Shown: positions 24,487 to 34,093 of the stretch, piece by piece
Layout: every line of letters begins with the position of its first letter
Position numbering within the stretch: position 1 is the first letter of the stretch
NCBI GenBank assembly: GCA_022839625.1
Contig: JALHJL010000001.1
Coordinates: 100,633 to 164,632, forward strand
Reading direction: 5' to 3'
DNA from: Phycisphaerales bacterium
Lineage (GTDB): Bacteria; Planctomycetota; Phycisphaerae; UBA1845; Fen-1342
DNA: 64,000 nt
Position numbers and translations under genes: made by a program
Notes under the pieces: generated by a model
The model's input: only the letters and a program-made list of their open reading frames with translations
Database searches by the model: none
Told to the model about the DNA's origin: nothing

Positions 24487-27400
24487 TCACTTCGCCGCCG
24501 GCCGGCTGGCGGCCGCAGGCGTACGCGCCAGCCAGACCGCCATCTCACCCTGCTCCCGGTGGCACCAGGCATAGTACGGAACCGCGACGAGATCGACCGG
24601 TCGGGTGCCGTCGCCCTCGACGCGCTGCGCCAGCCCCCGGAGGACCGTTATGCCGCCGAGCAGCTCCGGTTCGAAACGGGCGCTGAGTTCGCTCGCGTCC
24701 GGCAGGACCAGGTCGCTCACTTGGCCGCCGTTGTCGATGGCTTCGGCGCAGTAGACGAGCGGGCCGCGCTCCAGCGCCACACGGTCCACGTCGTCCTTCA
24801 CTTGCGGATGGGCGATCACCCGCCGCACCGCCATTGGCAGGTACAGCTCGATGAGGTCGCCTGGTTCCCACGTCCGTGTAAGGCGCGCGTAGCCCTTCTC
24901 GATGTCCAGCGGCACGGACGCCCCGTTGACCTCGAGACTGACCGGCTCCGATGCGCGGTCAACGTAGCGATAGAGGTCGCCCGGCACCGGTTGCTCCGTG
25001 GCCCAGCCGGGGACGCGCACGAACATGGCGAACTCGGCCGACTTCTGCGGCTGGACGCGGATACGCACGTCGCCGTCCCACGGGTAGCGCGTCTCCTGCA
25101 CCAGCTCGATCGTCTGGTCCGCGAGGCCCAGTCTCGCCCGGCCGGCGATAAACAGGTTGACGTAAATCGCGCCGTCGCGCTGCGCGTACACGTATCCCGG
25201 GATCGACGGAATGAAGCGCACCACGTTCGTCGGGCAGCAGGAGCAGTCGAACCACGGCTTGCGGGCACGGTCGCCGTTGGACGCCAGCGGGTTGACGTAG
25301 AAGAAGCGATCGCCGCTGAGCGCGACACCGGCCAGGAACCCGTTGTAGAGCACGCGCTCCAGCACGTCGACGTACTGCGCGTCGCCGTGCAGCAGAAACA
25401 TGCGCTGGTTCCACATCGCGTTGGCGATCGCGGCGCACGTCTCGGCATACGCGGACTGATTGGGCAGCTCGTAATCGTCGCCGAAGGCTTCGCCCCCGTG
25501 GCGGGCGCCGATCCCGCCGGTAAGGTACAGCCGCCTGCCGACCATGTTCTGCCAGATGCGATTGATCGCCGCGATGTAGGCGTGGTCGCCGGTCAGCGCG
25601 GCCACGTCCGCCATGCCGCAGTACATGTACGCCGCCCGCACCGAGTGCCCGACGGGATGGTCTTGCTCGGTGACCGGCCGGTGGTCTTGCGCATAGTGCT
25701 CATAGGACGGCCGCCGGTCGTGGTTGCGCCCGCGCTGGTCGAGGAAGAACCGGGCCAGATTCAAGTAGCGCTCCTGCCCGGTGACCCGGTACAGCTTGAC
25801 CAGCCCGAGCTCGATCTCCTGGTGGCCCGGCGGGTCGCACCGCCGCCCCGGACCGAACTCGCGGTCGATGAAATCGGCCGAGCGCAGCGCGACGTGCAGC
25901 AGCGTGCGCTTGCCGGTCGCGAGGTAGTGGGCGACGGCGGCCTCGTACAGGTGGCCGACGTTGTACAGCTCGTGGCTCCAGCGCAGATTGGACCAGCGTG
26001 CCGGCCCGCCCATTTCCTGCACCTGGTCAGGATCGACGCTCCGTGCCGCGTAGAGGTAGCCGTCGTCCTCCTGGGCCGTTGCGATCTTCGCGATCAGGTC
26101 GTCCAGGTACCGATCCAGCTCCGCGTCCGGGTGCAGCGCGAGCGAATGGGCAGCCCCCTCGATCACCTTGAACACGTCCGAGTCATTGAACGCATATCCC
26201 TCGTACTTGCCCGGCATCTGCCCCGCCGCCTTGACGAAATTGTCGATCCGCCCCGTCTCCTCGCACTTGCGGAAGTCGTAGGGAATCGTCACGGTGCGGT
26301 TGGTTTCCACCCGCGGCGCCCAGAACGCGTCCGTGATCTGCACACCGGCGAACGGCACGGGCTTGACGACGTACTCGCCCGCCGTGCGTTCGGCGGCCGG
26401 TTGCCACTCGCGCGCCTCCGGTCCGGTCCCGATCGTCGGGAACGACGCGATGCGCAGCCGCGCGCAGCCCATCGGGATCAGCGTGATCTCTTCCTCCGGT
26501 TCCTCGGACTGCACGGGGCTGAGCTGGACTTCGCCCACCAGGCCGAGCGCGTCCTCCTTCCAGGCAGGGATCTTCCGGCCTTTGGCGCGCAGCTCGATCG
26601 GCGCCGCGTCGGCCACGAACGGCTGCCCGGACGCGGGCCAAGGCTTGTATGCGACCTCGAACGACCACGCCGGGTCTGTCTCGTGCAGAACCAGCCCGTA
26701 ATTCCACGGCGTGGTCGGCAGAACCTCGAACGCGGGCCATTCGTCCGTCCCGCCGGCCCGCACGTACTGCTCGCCGATCCGCAGGGCGTAGGTCAGCGGG
26801 CCGCGGCTCACGGACACGCTGCGCCAGTTTCGCTCCCAACGCGTCACGCCGATCGACATGGGCAGCCGCAGCACGATCTTGTCGCCGTCGGTCCAGGTGC
26901 GCTCCAGGCACACATAGCCCGGTGGCGTGACCAGTACTGATTGACCGGCGCCGCCGAGCTCGAGCTCGGGCGCTGTGCACCAGCCCGGAACGCGCAGATA
27001 GAGCGGGAACTTCACCGGCCGGTCGGTCGCGATCGTCAGCTCGATCGTGTCGGTGAAGGGATAGCGCGTGTTGACGGTGATGGTCGCTTCGGCACCATCG
27101 CCGACCTTCGCCCGGACCTGGCACGGGGCATAAAGCACCGCGGCCAGCCCGTTGCCGGGCGTCGCCATCCAGAGATGCTCCGCGAAATAGGGCCACGCGT
27201 GCGAGACATTGTGCTGGCAGCAGCGGTACCGGTGTGGGTTAAAGGAAAACATGTCGCCACTGTTCTCAACGCCGGGCGCCTTGTTGGCGCGGTCGCAGCG
27301 CACCAGGTTCGGGGCGGTCAGGTAGTGCAACGCCTTGAGGTCCGCAGTCATCGACGCGGGCAGCGAGTTGAAGGCCACGTCCTCGCACCGGTCGGCCCAG

Positions 27401-28440
27401 CGCGGATCGCCGGTGATCGCCAGCAACAGCTCGCACGACAGCATCATCTCGGCCATCGTGCAGGTTTCGGCGGCCTGCCGCGGGCCGGTGTAGCCGGGGC
27501 GGCAATTCTCGTCGGCCCCATAGAGCCCGCCCGGCACCTGCCCGTAGACGCCGCGGACCTCCTGGTAGTTGCGCTCGACCGCCTGAAGATGCTGGGGGTC
27601 CTTGGACTGGACGTAGTAATTGCCCGGACCACGGAACGCCTGGGCGATATTCACGCCATGCCAATCGGCCACGCCCGCCGTCCAGTTCGCGGTGCGCCGG
27701 TGAATCTTCTGTGCCAGGTCGAGCAGCCAGCCTTCGCCCGTGCGGTTGTAGAGCCAGTACACGCTGGCCAGGTTGTCCGCGGCGCGCTGTTGTTGCCAGA
27801 ACGGCCGGAGGAAATCCGTCTCGGGGAGGTTCAGCTCCCAGCGGAAGTAGCTCGTCATCAGCTTCAGCACGCGCTCGTCGCCGGTGTACTCGTGGAAAGA
27901 CTGGAGCGCGTTCAGCAGGATCATGTTCGGCCACAAGTCCGGCTTGCCGCCGGCGTCGGTTTTGACGGCCGTCAGGTTGGCCCGCGGGCCGAAGTACCCA
28001 TCTTCACGCTGGCTCGCCAGGACCGCGTCGAGCCAGACGCGGGCCTCCGCGATGATGCGCTGATCGCCCAGCACATAGCCCAGGTCGCCGAAGCCCTTGA
28101 GCCAGTACGGAACCTCTTCCCAGCCATGCTCACCCTGGCCATCGGGACTGAGCCAGGCGTTGTTCTCCCTGGCGAGAAACGCGCTGATCTCCGTCAGGTG
28201 GCCGATGAAGCCTTCAGCCTGGAGCTCGAGCTGCCGGCGCAGCCAGCCCTGCGGCTCGATCGCCCCGATCGGCAGCTTAACGAGCGGGCTCGGCAGCAGC
28301 GGGGCGCGGTTGCCGATGTAGAACTCGTTGGCGGGGCCCTCGTCGGGGCGCGCCACGACCCGCGGGCCATCGCCAACTGCCGCCGCCGTGGCTACCAGGT
28401 GTCCAGCGAGCATGAAGCTCACCACATGCGGAGCGTGCAT
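24487..28440 (-). CDS. Secreted protein with two GH127-type beta-L-arabinofuranosidase modules
   Basis: A 1317-aa protein with an N-terminal hydrophobic signal (VVSFMLAGHLVATAAA). It holds two separate DUF1680/GH127 modules. The first (about 30-650) includes AETCTMAEMM near residue 325 and YRCCQHN near 408. The second (about 680-1300) includes YELPNQ, AETCAAIANAMW near 1001 and FDCSCCPTN near 1069. In characterised GH127 enzymes a Glu and three Cys (E-x-C, C-C) bind zinc and one Cys is the nucleophile; both modules keep these pairs. ATG 28440 has GGAG upstream; an ATG 30 bp further up lacks a site. It sits between the substrate-binding protein and the ATPase genes. It probably releases arabinofuranose or similar sugars. 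Confidence 0.87.
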   Translation of the reverse strand: MHAPHVVSFMLAGHLVATAAAVGDGPRVVARPDEGPANEFYIGNRAPLLPSPLVKLPIGAIEPQGWLRRQLELQAEGFIGHLTEISAFLARENNAWLSPDGQGEHGWEEVPYWLKGFGDLGYVLGDQRIIAEARVWLDAVLASQREDGYFGPRANLTAVKTDAGGKPDLWPNMILLNALQSFHEYTGDERVLKLMTSYFRWELNLPETDFLRPFWQQQRAADNLASVYWLYNRTGEGWLLDLAQKIHRRTANWTAGVADWHGVNIAQAFRGPGNYYVQSKDPQHLQAVERNYQEVRGVYGQVPGGLYGADENCRPGYTGPRQAAETCTMAEMMLSCELLLAITGDPRWADRCEDVAFNSLPASMTADLKALHYLTAPNLVRCDRANKAPGVENSGDMFSFNPHRYRCCQHNVSHAWPYFAEHLWMATPGNGLAAVLYAPCQVRAKVGDGAEATITVNTRYPFTDTIELTIATDRPVKFPLYLRVPGWCTAPELELGGAGQSVLVTPPGYVCLERTWTDGDKIVLRLPMSIGVTRWERNWRSVSVSRGPLTYALRIGEQYVRAGGTDEWPAFEVLPTTPWNYGLVLHETDPAWSFEVAYKPWPASGQPFVADAAPIELRAKGRKIPAWKEDALGLVGEVQLSPVQSEEPEEEITLIPMGCARLRIASFPTIGTGPEAREWQPAAERTAGEYVVKPVPFAGVQITDAFWAPRVETNRTVTIPYDFRKCEETGRIDNFVKAAGQMPGKYEGYAFNDSDVFKVIEGAAHSLALHPDAELDRYLDDLIAKIATAQEDDGYLYAARSVDPDQVQEMGGPARWSNLRWSHELYNVGHLYEAAVAHYLATGKRTLLHVALRSADFIDREFGPGRRCDPPGHQEIELGLVKLYRVTGQERYLNLARFFLDQRGRNHDRRPSYEHYAQDHRPVTEQDHPVGHSVRAAYMYCGMADVAALTGDHAYIAAINRIWQNMVGRRLYLTGGIGARHGGEAFGDDYELPNQSAYAETCAAIANAMWNQRMFLLHGDAQYVDVLERVLYNGFLAGVALSGDRFFYVNPLASNGDRARKPWFDCSCCPTNVVRFIPSIPGYVYAQRDGAIYVNLFIAGRARLGLADQTIELVQETRYPWDGDVRIRVQPQKSAEFAMFVRVPGWATEQPVPGDLYRYVDRASEPVSLEVNGASVPLDIEKGYARLTRTWEPGDLIELYLPMAVRRVIAHPQVKDDVDRVALERGPLVYCAEAIDNGGQVSDLVLPDASELSARFEPELLGGITVLRGLAQRVEGDGTRPVDLVAVPYYAWCHREQGEMAVWLARTPAAASRPAAK

Positions 28441-28475
28441 GTCTTTCTCCGTTCCGGCGTTGTCGGGCATGAGGA

Positions 28476-29447
28476 CTAGTACTTGCGGCTCTCGATGACA
28501 TCCGGGGCCACCGACTGGTCAAAGACCTGGTCGGTTACCTTGATCCACTTGGGCAGCGTCTGGCCGGCAACGATCTTCTCCACCGCATCGAACGCCGGCG
28601 GCCCGAGCAACGGGTTGCATTCGACGGTGCAGTTGAGCTTGCCGGCGATCATCGCCTCAAAGGCGGCCCGCACACCGTCGATCGACACAAGCAGGATGTC
28701 CTTCCCCGGAGCCAGGCCCGCCGCTTCGATGGCTTGAATGGCACCGAGTGCCATGTCGTCGTTGTGCGCATAGACCGCCTGGATGTTCTTGCCCTCGGCC
28801 TTGAGGAAGGCCTCCATGACCTCCTTGCCCTTGGCCCGCGTGAAGTCGCCCGACTGCGACTTGATGATCTTCAGCCCCGGGTGCTCCGCCAGTACCTCCT
28901 CGAACCCCTTCTTGCGGTCGAGCGCCGGCGCCGAGCCCGGCGTGCCCTGCAATTCCACGATGTTGCCCTGCCCGCTGAGCTTCTCCGCCAACCACCGCGC
29001 CGCCAGCCGGCCTTCCTCGACGAAATCCGACGCAATCAGTGTGGCGTACAGCGATTCGTCGGAGACCTTGACGCCGCGGTCCACGAGCACGACCGGGATG
29101 CCGGCCTTCCTGGCTTCCCGCAGGACGGGCTCCCAGCCGGTTTCGACCACGGGGGCCAGGATGATCGCGTCGACCTTCTGCGCGATGAACGCGCGAATGG
29201 CCTTGATCTGGTTCTCCTGCTTCTGCTGGGCGTCAGAGAACTTGAGGTTGACGCCGCGCTTGGCCGCCTCCGAGCGCATCGACTCGGTCTCCGCCGTGCG
29301 CCACGCACTCTCGGCACCGATTTGGGAGAAACCGACCGTGAGAGTCTTGCCTGGCTGGGTCTTGATCGCGTCTTGCGCAAACGTTGCTATGCACGCCAAC
29401 CAGACACCGATCATCCCCGGCAGCAGGCTTCGTGTCGCACCCAGCAT
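28476..29447 (-). CDS. Periplasmic furanose-sugar-binding protein, YtfQ-like
   Basis: A 323-aa periplasmic binding protein of type I fold with a signal peptide (about 24 residues, ending ATFAQ). It has the YtfQ-like sequence TVGFSQIGAESAWRTAETESM, the EETQKQENQIKAIRAFI-type segment reading AQQKQENQIKAIRAFIAQKVD, and VYAHNDDMALGAIQAIEAAG. These resemble the galactofuranose-binding protein. ATG 29447 has AGGAGG 9 bases upstream; an ATG 7 codons earlier is less well placed. It precedes the GH127 gene by 35 bp. The 36-bp gap to the gene before it leaves little room for a separate promoter, so it may be transcribed with the upstream genes. Confidence 0.87.
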   Translation of the reverse strand: MLGATRSLLPGMIGVWLACIATFAQDAIKTQPGKTLTVGFSQIGAESAWRTAETESMRSEAAKRGVNLKFSDAQQKQENQIKAIRAFIAQKVDAIILAPVVETGWEPVLREARKAGIPVVLVDRGVKVSDESLYATLIASDFVEEGRLAARWLAEKLSGQGNIVELQGTPGSAPALDRKKGFEEVLAEHPGLKIIKSQSGDFTRAKGKEVMEAFLKAEGKNIQAVYAHNDDMALGAIQAIEAAGLAPGKDILLVSIDGVRAAFEAMIAGKLNCTVECNPLLGPPAFDAVEKIVAGQTLPKWIKVTDQVFDQSVAPDVIESRKY

Positions 29448-29483
29448 CGTGTCGTTCCTCCTCGGCATCGCTCAACGCGGCAT

Positions 29484-32048
29484 TCAGTCCCGCGCCGGCG
29501 GCCGTGGCATGATACTCCCTCCCGAAAGCCGGCGCGAAGCACTCAGCAGCACACCTGCCAGCGTGGCCAGCGCGTAGGCCGCGGCCGCGAGGGCCACAAC
29601 GGTTCGATAGCCGGTGCTCATCGCGACCACGAGTGCCGCCGAAGTCGCAATCACCGAACTCACGCCGTTGATGCCCCACGCCCACGGGGCCAGCCGCGGA
29701 GTCCGTTCATTCAGCAGCGCGACGCCCGTGGGCATCGGCATGCCCATGAAAAACGCGAGGACCAGCGACGCCGACACCAACGCCCACAAGCCGGTGCCCA
29801 GGCTGTCGGCTGAGCTCCACGCGGCCGCCCGCAGCAGCACAGCCACGCCTGCCACGAGCAGCGGCCCCAGCCACAATCGCCGGCCGACCACGCGCGCCGA
29901 AGCGAGACTCCCGGCCCCGCCGACCACCAGTACCGCGCCGATCACCGCCGCGCTGGCGAGGACCGGGTCGCCGAGCCACGCCGTGGCCCGGCTGATGAGC
30001 GCCATCTCCAGCCCCATGAAACCCAGACCGATTCCGCCGAAGTAGACAATGGTCGCCAGCATGCTTGTGGCGGGTGTCACCGCCCAATCAGCACTGCCGC
30101 GTGCTACCGCCGTTTGAGCCGTGTCGCGCGCGGCCCGCGCCACGGACATAGCGGTGGCGCGTGGACCTGCGCGGTTCCAGAAGGCCAGCACGGCGAGTGG
30201 GAGGATGATCAGCAGCACGCCGACCGCTCCGGCGACTGCCAACGACGCATACAGGAAGAGCCTTCCCAGCTCCGCCCGCGTCAGCCACAGGTCGCCGTAC
30301 GCCCGCCGCAGCTCCCCGACGGCCTGCGGCTTGTAGAAGTCCCAGAAGAACGGGTTGTCATCGCGCACCGGCCGGACGTTCAGCAGCCACGAGTCATAGA
30401 ACTGCGCGCGGCGCGACGACAAAATCTCCCGCGCCGCGTAGTGGAGCCAATCCACCGACGTGCCGGGCGGCCCATCCAGCGTGTCCGGCCGATTCACGTC
30501 CTCCGGCGACAGCTCGGCGTACCACACAGGTGTCAGGTTCAGTTCGCGGATCGCCGACAGCAGCGCCGTGCGGCGTGCGTCGTCCAGCGGCAACCGCGCA
30601 GCAATCGTGCACACGCCCAGGTAGTCCCGGACCTGGATGATGTGCTCCGCCGCATCGCTTATGCCCAGAGCCTCCAGCGCCTCGACGAACGTGGCGACCA
30701 GGCGGACGTTCTCGCGCGGCGGCTGCTCGACCCCGCGCGAGACGGCCACCAGCCCGCCCGGTGAGAGCGCGCCCAGGCATTGCGCGATTCCTTCGACGGT
30801 GACGAGGTGGTCCTCGGCCAGCCCGCGCACGCCCGCGTTGCCCGCGCCGAGCCCTTCGAGCGCGACGATCTGGATCAGGTCGTATTGCGGCGCGCGGACG
30901 GAGCGCAGGAAAGCGCGCGGGTCTTCGACATGCAGGTTCACGCGCGGATCGTCGTACACCCCCCCGCCGAACTCGCGCACCAGTCCGACCACGGCGGCGT
31001 TCGGCTGTATCACGTCGATCCGGGCAGCCTGCTGCCGCCGAGCCAGCCACACGTTCGTCCCCCCGGTCTCGCCAATCAGGAGCACGCTCGGCGGCGACGC
31101 GAGCAGACGGTAGGGCAGAGCCATGAGCGTCGCGTCCATCACCTCCGCTTCCGCCGCAGTGTCGATCCGGAGGAGCGAGCCGGCGGGGTCGCCGTTGATC
31201 GCCAGGCTGTACATGGGCGGCGCCGGTTGCGTCAGGGCGAGGAACGGGAGATCATGGAACAGTTCGCTCTCGTACAACTCGACATAGCCGTGCGGGTCGC
31301 AGCGCCAGGCCACGCGCTGCGCCGCCCCCTGGCTGACGAGCTGTTGCAGCCGGGCGGCGTACTTGAACTCCTCGTAGGCCGGTCGCAGCGGGCGGTGCCA
31401 CTCCAGCGCGACGATGAAACCAACCAGGAGCAACACGCCGACTACGCGAGCGCGCCCGGTGCGCAGCAGGAATGCCGCCAGACCCACGAGCCCCAGCGAC
31501 GGCCACAGCCACTGCTCGACGGCAAACCTCGACACCAGCAGCACCGCGACGGCGGCGCCGCTGCCGCTGCCGAAGAGATTGGCGGCGTATACCTGTCCGG
31601 CACGCGGGCCGGCGGTGGTCAGCGCAGCTCCGAGCAACGCCCCACCGAGCAGGAACGGCCCCAACGCCGCCAGCCAGAAGAGGGTCCAGCGCCCGACCTG
31701 AAGCCACAGATCGCCGGGAATGAAGTGGGCGGTGACCGGGAGGGCAATCGCCAGCCGCGGCAGAACAGCCAGCGCCACGCCCAGGAGAATCGCCGACCAG
31801 AAGAGGACCGCCTGAGGGCTCCGCCGCACCCGGTGTTCGAGCAGCGCGAGCAATGTCCCGCTCGCTCCAAACCCGAGCAGGGCCGCACTGATGACCAGAT
31901 ACGCGAAATGGTGCCAGTGCTCCACGAGCAGCCGGCGCATCAGCACGATTTCGTAGTTGATGACTGCGGCGCTGACGGCCGCCACCGCCACCAGGACGCC
32001 CAGGCGATCCAGCGCCCCCCGCGGCTCGCCCGGCGCCGGCGCGCTCAT
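29484..32048 (-). CDS. Membrane protein with spermidine-synthase-like domain
   Basis: An 854-aa protein. It begins with about 6-7 membrane helices (LVAVAAVSAAVINYEIVLMR onward), followed by a soluble Rossmann-type region (PPSVLLIGETGGTNVWLARRQ, IDVIQPNAAVVGLVREF, YDLIQIVALEGLG) of the spermidine synthase (SpeE) superfamily, then more helices at the C-terminus. The usual G-G-G-x-G methyltransferase-type loop reads GETGGTN, and catalytic Asp residues of SpeE are not obvious, so aminopropyl transfer is doubtful. Similar membrane SpeE-like proteins occur across bacteria with unknown roles. Start ATG overlaps the upstream pcm stop (ATGA), so it is coupled to that gene. Confidence 0.75.
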   Translation of the reverse strand: MSAPAPGEPRGALDRLGVLVAVAAVSAAVINYEIVLMRRLLVEHWHHFAYLVISAALLGFGASGTLLALLEHRVRRSPQAVLFWSAILLGVALAVLPRLAIALPVTAHFIPGDLWLQVGRWTLFWLAALGPFLLGGALLGAALTTAGPRAGQVYAANLFGSGSGAAVAVLLVSRFAVEQWLWPSLGLVGLAAFLLRTGRARVVGVLLLVGFIVALEWHRPLRPAYEEFKYAARLQQLVSQGAAQRVAWRCDPHGYVELYESELFHDLPFLALTQPAPPMYSLAINGDPAGSLLRIDTAAEAEVMDATLMALPYRLLASPPSVLLIGETGGTNVWLARRQQAARIDVIQPNAAVVGLVREFGGGVYDDPRVNLHVEDPRAFLRSVRAPQYDLIQIVALEGLGAGNAGVRGLAEDHLVTVEGIAQCLGALSPGGLVAVSRGVEQPPRENVRLVATFVEALEALGISDAAEHIIQVRDYLGVCTIAARLPLDDARRTALLSAIRELNLTPVWYAELSPEDVNRPDTLDGPPGTSVDWLHYAAREILSSRRAQFYDSWLLNVRPVRDDNPFFWDFYKPQAVGELRRAYGDLWLTRAELGRLFLYASLAVAGAVGVLLIILPLAVLAFWNRAGPRATAMSVARAARDTAQTAVARGSADWAVTPATSMLATIVYFGGIGLGFMGLEMALISRATAWLGDPVLASAAVIGAVLVVGGAGSLASARVVGRRLWLGPLLVAGVAVLLRAAAWSSADSLGTGLWALVSASLVLAFFMGMPMPTGVALLNERTPRLAPWAWGINGVSSVIATSAALVVAMSTGYRTVVALAAAAYALATLAGVLLSASRRLSGGSIMPRPPARD

Positions 32049-32926
32049 GGCGACTGCATTCTGCCCGTCATCGGCACGAACCGCACGGGCAGGACATTGC
32101 GGCTTTGGCGCTGGCCGTCGGACTGCTTGGAGAGCACAACCAGGCGCTGCGTCTCATACGTCCCGCCGATGGGGATCACCATGCGCCCGCCGGGCTTGAG
32201 CTGGTCCCACAGCGGCGGCGGCACATGCCCGGCCGCGCACGTCACAATGATGCCGTCAAACGGCCCCTCCTCCGGCCAGCCGTGATAGCCGTCGCCGCAA
32301 CGAACCCTGACGGTCGTGTATCCCAGGCGGGTCAGCAGTTCCGCGGCTTGCCGGCACAGCGGCTCGATGATCTCGAGGCTGTAGACGTACGGCGTCAGCT
32401 CGTTCAGCACCGCCGCCTGATAGCCGGAGCCCGTGCCGATCTCCAGCACGCGCTCGCCCTCTTTGACCGCCAGCAGCTCGGTCATCAAGGCGACGATGTA
32501 GGGCTGCGAGATCGTCTGTCCGTGGCCGATGGGCAGCGGCGTGTCGTCATACGCGTTGCCGCGGTGCGAGTCGGGCACGAAGGCATGGCGGGGCACGGCC
32601 CGCAACGCCGCGAGCACGCGCTCGTCCCGCACCGCGTCCCGCCACCGGTCGCCGCGCGCAATCTGTGTGTCCACCATTCGCCCCCGTTCGCGCTCACGCT
32701 CGCCCATCCGCGGCCGTGGCCATTGCAGCCGGCCGTCGGCGTCGAGCGTGACGTGCGGCGGCAGAGCCGCGGCCGGCGCAGTCGCGGGCTGTGTGGCGAG
32801 CGCGGGCTGTGTCGTCGAGGGGGGCGCCGTGCTTGTGGCCTCGTCGGCCGGCGGCTCGTCCTTGGCCTGCGTGCAAGCGGACACCAGCGGCAGGAGCAAG
32901 AGCGCACCGATCAGCCGCGTGGTCAT
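32045..32926 (-). CDS. pcm: Lipoprotein protein-L-isoaspartate O-methyltransferase
   Basis: A 293-aa methyltransferase of the PCMT family, which starts repair of isoaspartyl damage. It has a lipoprotein signal (LLLLPLVSAC) and a Thr/Ala/Pro-rich linker, so it is probably anchored outside the cytoplasm, unlike E. coli Pcm. Catalytic domain: AFVPDSHRGNAYDDTPLPIG, GQTISQPYIVALM, the SAM loop VLEIGTGSGYQAAVL, and GPFDGIIVTCAAGHVPPPL. ATG 32926 has GGAGG 7 bases upstream. It is the first gene after a good sigma-70-type promoter. An exported SAM-dependent enzyme raises the question of where SAM comes from; the signal may only anchor it at the inner face. Confidence 0.85.
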   Translation of the reverse strand: MTTRLIGALLLLPLVSACTQAKDEPPADEATSTAPPSTTQPALATQPATAPAAALPPHVTLDADGRLQWPRPRMGERERERGRMVDTQIARGDRWRDAVRDERVLAALRAVPRHAFVPDSHRGNAYDDTPLPIGHGQTISQPYIVALMTELLAVKEGERVLEIGTGSGYQAAVLNELTPYVYSLEIIEPLCRQAAELLTRLGYTTVRVRCGDGYHGWPEEGPFDGIIVTCAAGHVPPPLWDQLKPGGRMVIPIGGTYETQRLVVLSKQSDGQRQSRNVLPVRFVPMTGRMQSP

Positions 32927-32957
32927 GGCCGCGCCTCCGCACGGGAATGCTACCCCC

Positions 32958-32986
32958 ATTATACCGGGTCACGCCGCGCGTGTCGG
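32958..32986 (-). promoter_or_regulatory. Sigma-70-type promoter for pcm
   Basis: On the minus strand, -10 TATAAT (complement of 32958-32963) is preceded by 17 bp and a -35-like CCGACA (complement of 32981-32986). The -10 is 31 bp upstream of the pcm ATG at 32926. The perfect -10 in very GC-rich surroundings makes it credible. Transcription would run into the SpeE-like gene and perhaps the sugar operon. Confidence 0.6.
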
Positions 32987-33004
32987 CCACGACTCGGACG
33001 CGTG

Positions 33005-34093
33005 TCACCCCTCCGGCCCGAGGTCCAGGCGCACGGGAGGTGCCGCGCGTTCGGCGGCGCGCACTTGCTCGACGGCCGCCCACATTGTCTCCGCCAACTC
33101 ACGTAGCCCGGCCCCGCTCACCCCGGACACGCGGAGCACGGGCTTCCCGATGGCCTGCTGAAGAGCGGCGGCCGCCGCATCCGCTTCGGTCAAGTCCAGC
33201 TTCGTCCCGACCACGATCTCGGCCCGCTCTGCCAGGGCCGGGCTGTACTTCTCCAACTCGTGCCGAATGACGCGGTAGGCCTCGGGCGGGGCGGGCGCGG
33301 CCTCCGGCGGGCATAGCTCCACGAGATGCGCGATGACCCGCGTGCGCTCGATGTGCCGCAGAAACGCATCCCCGAGTCCGACACCCTCGTGAGCGCCGGC
33401 GATCAGTCCCGGCAGATCGGCCAGCACGAGTCGGCGGTAGTCCGACAGCTCCATAATCCCGAGCTGGGGCTCGCGCGTCGTGAACGGATACGCCGCGATC
33501 TTCGGCCGGGCGCGCGTCAGACGCGCCAGCAGCGTGCTCTTGCCCGCGTTCGGCAGCCCGACCAGGCCGATGTCCGCGATCAGCTTCAATTCCAGCCGCA
33601 GCGTGCGCTCCCGACCTTTGCGGCCCGGCTCAGACACGCGTGGAGCCTGGTTGGTCGGGCTCGCGAATCGTGCGTTACCGCGCCCGCCCCGGCCGCCGCG
33701 CGCCACGCAAATCCGCTGACCGTCCTCGACGAGGTCCTTGAGCAGCCTGCCGGTCTGATCGTCATACACGAGCGTTCCGTCCGGGACGGTTATCAAGAGG
33801 TCTTTGCCGCTCCGCCCCGTGCGATTGGCGCCCGACCCCGGCCGGCCGTTTTCGGCCCGGTAGTGGTGGCGCCCGGCGAGGTCCAGCAGGGTGTCTACGC
33901 CCGCGCGCGCGACCAGGTACACCGACCCGCCGTGCCCGCCGTCGCCGCCGTCGGGTCCGCCTTTGGGAACGTACTTCTCCCGCCGAAAGCTGACGCAGCC
34001 GTTGCCGCCGTGCCCGCCGCGCACGTGGATGCGCACCTCGTCGACGAACAGCCGCACGGTACCGGTTGCCTGGGGCATAGGCTGCGACTGCAA
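33005..34093 (-). CDS. obgE: Obg family GTPase
   Basis: A 362-aa GTPase (Obg/CgtA) linked to 50S ribosome assembly. The Gly-rich Obg fold is at the N-terminus (VRGGHGGNGCVSFRREKYVPKG, GGRGGRGNARF), followed by the G domain with the P-loop GLPNAGKSTLLA near residue 180, switch block YPFTTREPQLG, DLPGLI and a TKLD box. The C-terminal extension seen in many Obg proteins is short. The likely start is TTG at 34093, which has GGGAGG 5 bases upstream; ATG at 34078 is an alternative. In many bacteria obg follows ribosomal genes rplU-rpmA; they are not here. Confidence 0.93.
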   Translation of the reverse strand: MQSQPMPQATGTVRLFVDEVRIHVRGGHGGNGCVSFRREKYVPKGGPDGGDGGHGGSVYLVARAGVDTLLDLAGRHHYRAENGRPGSGANRTGRSGKDLLITVPDGTLVYDDQTGRLLKDLVEDGQRICVARGGRGGRGNARFASPTNQAPRVSEPGRKGRERTLRLELKLIADIGLVGLPNAGKSTLLARLTRARPKIAAYPFTTREPQLGIMELSDYRRLVLADLPGLIAGAHEGVGLGDAFLRHIERTRVIAHLVELCPPEAAPAPPEAYRVIRHELEKYSPALAERAEIVVGTKLDLTEADAAAAALQQAIGKPVLRVSGVSGAGLRELAETMWAAVEQVRAAERAAPPVRLDLGPEG

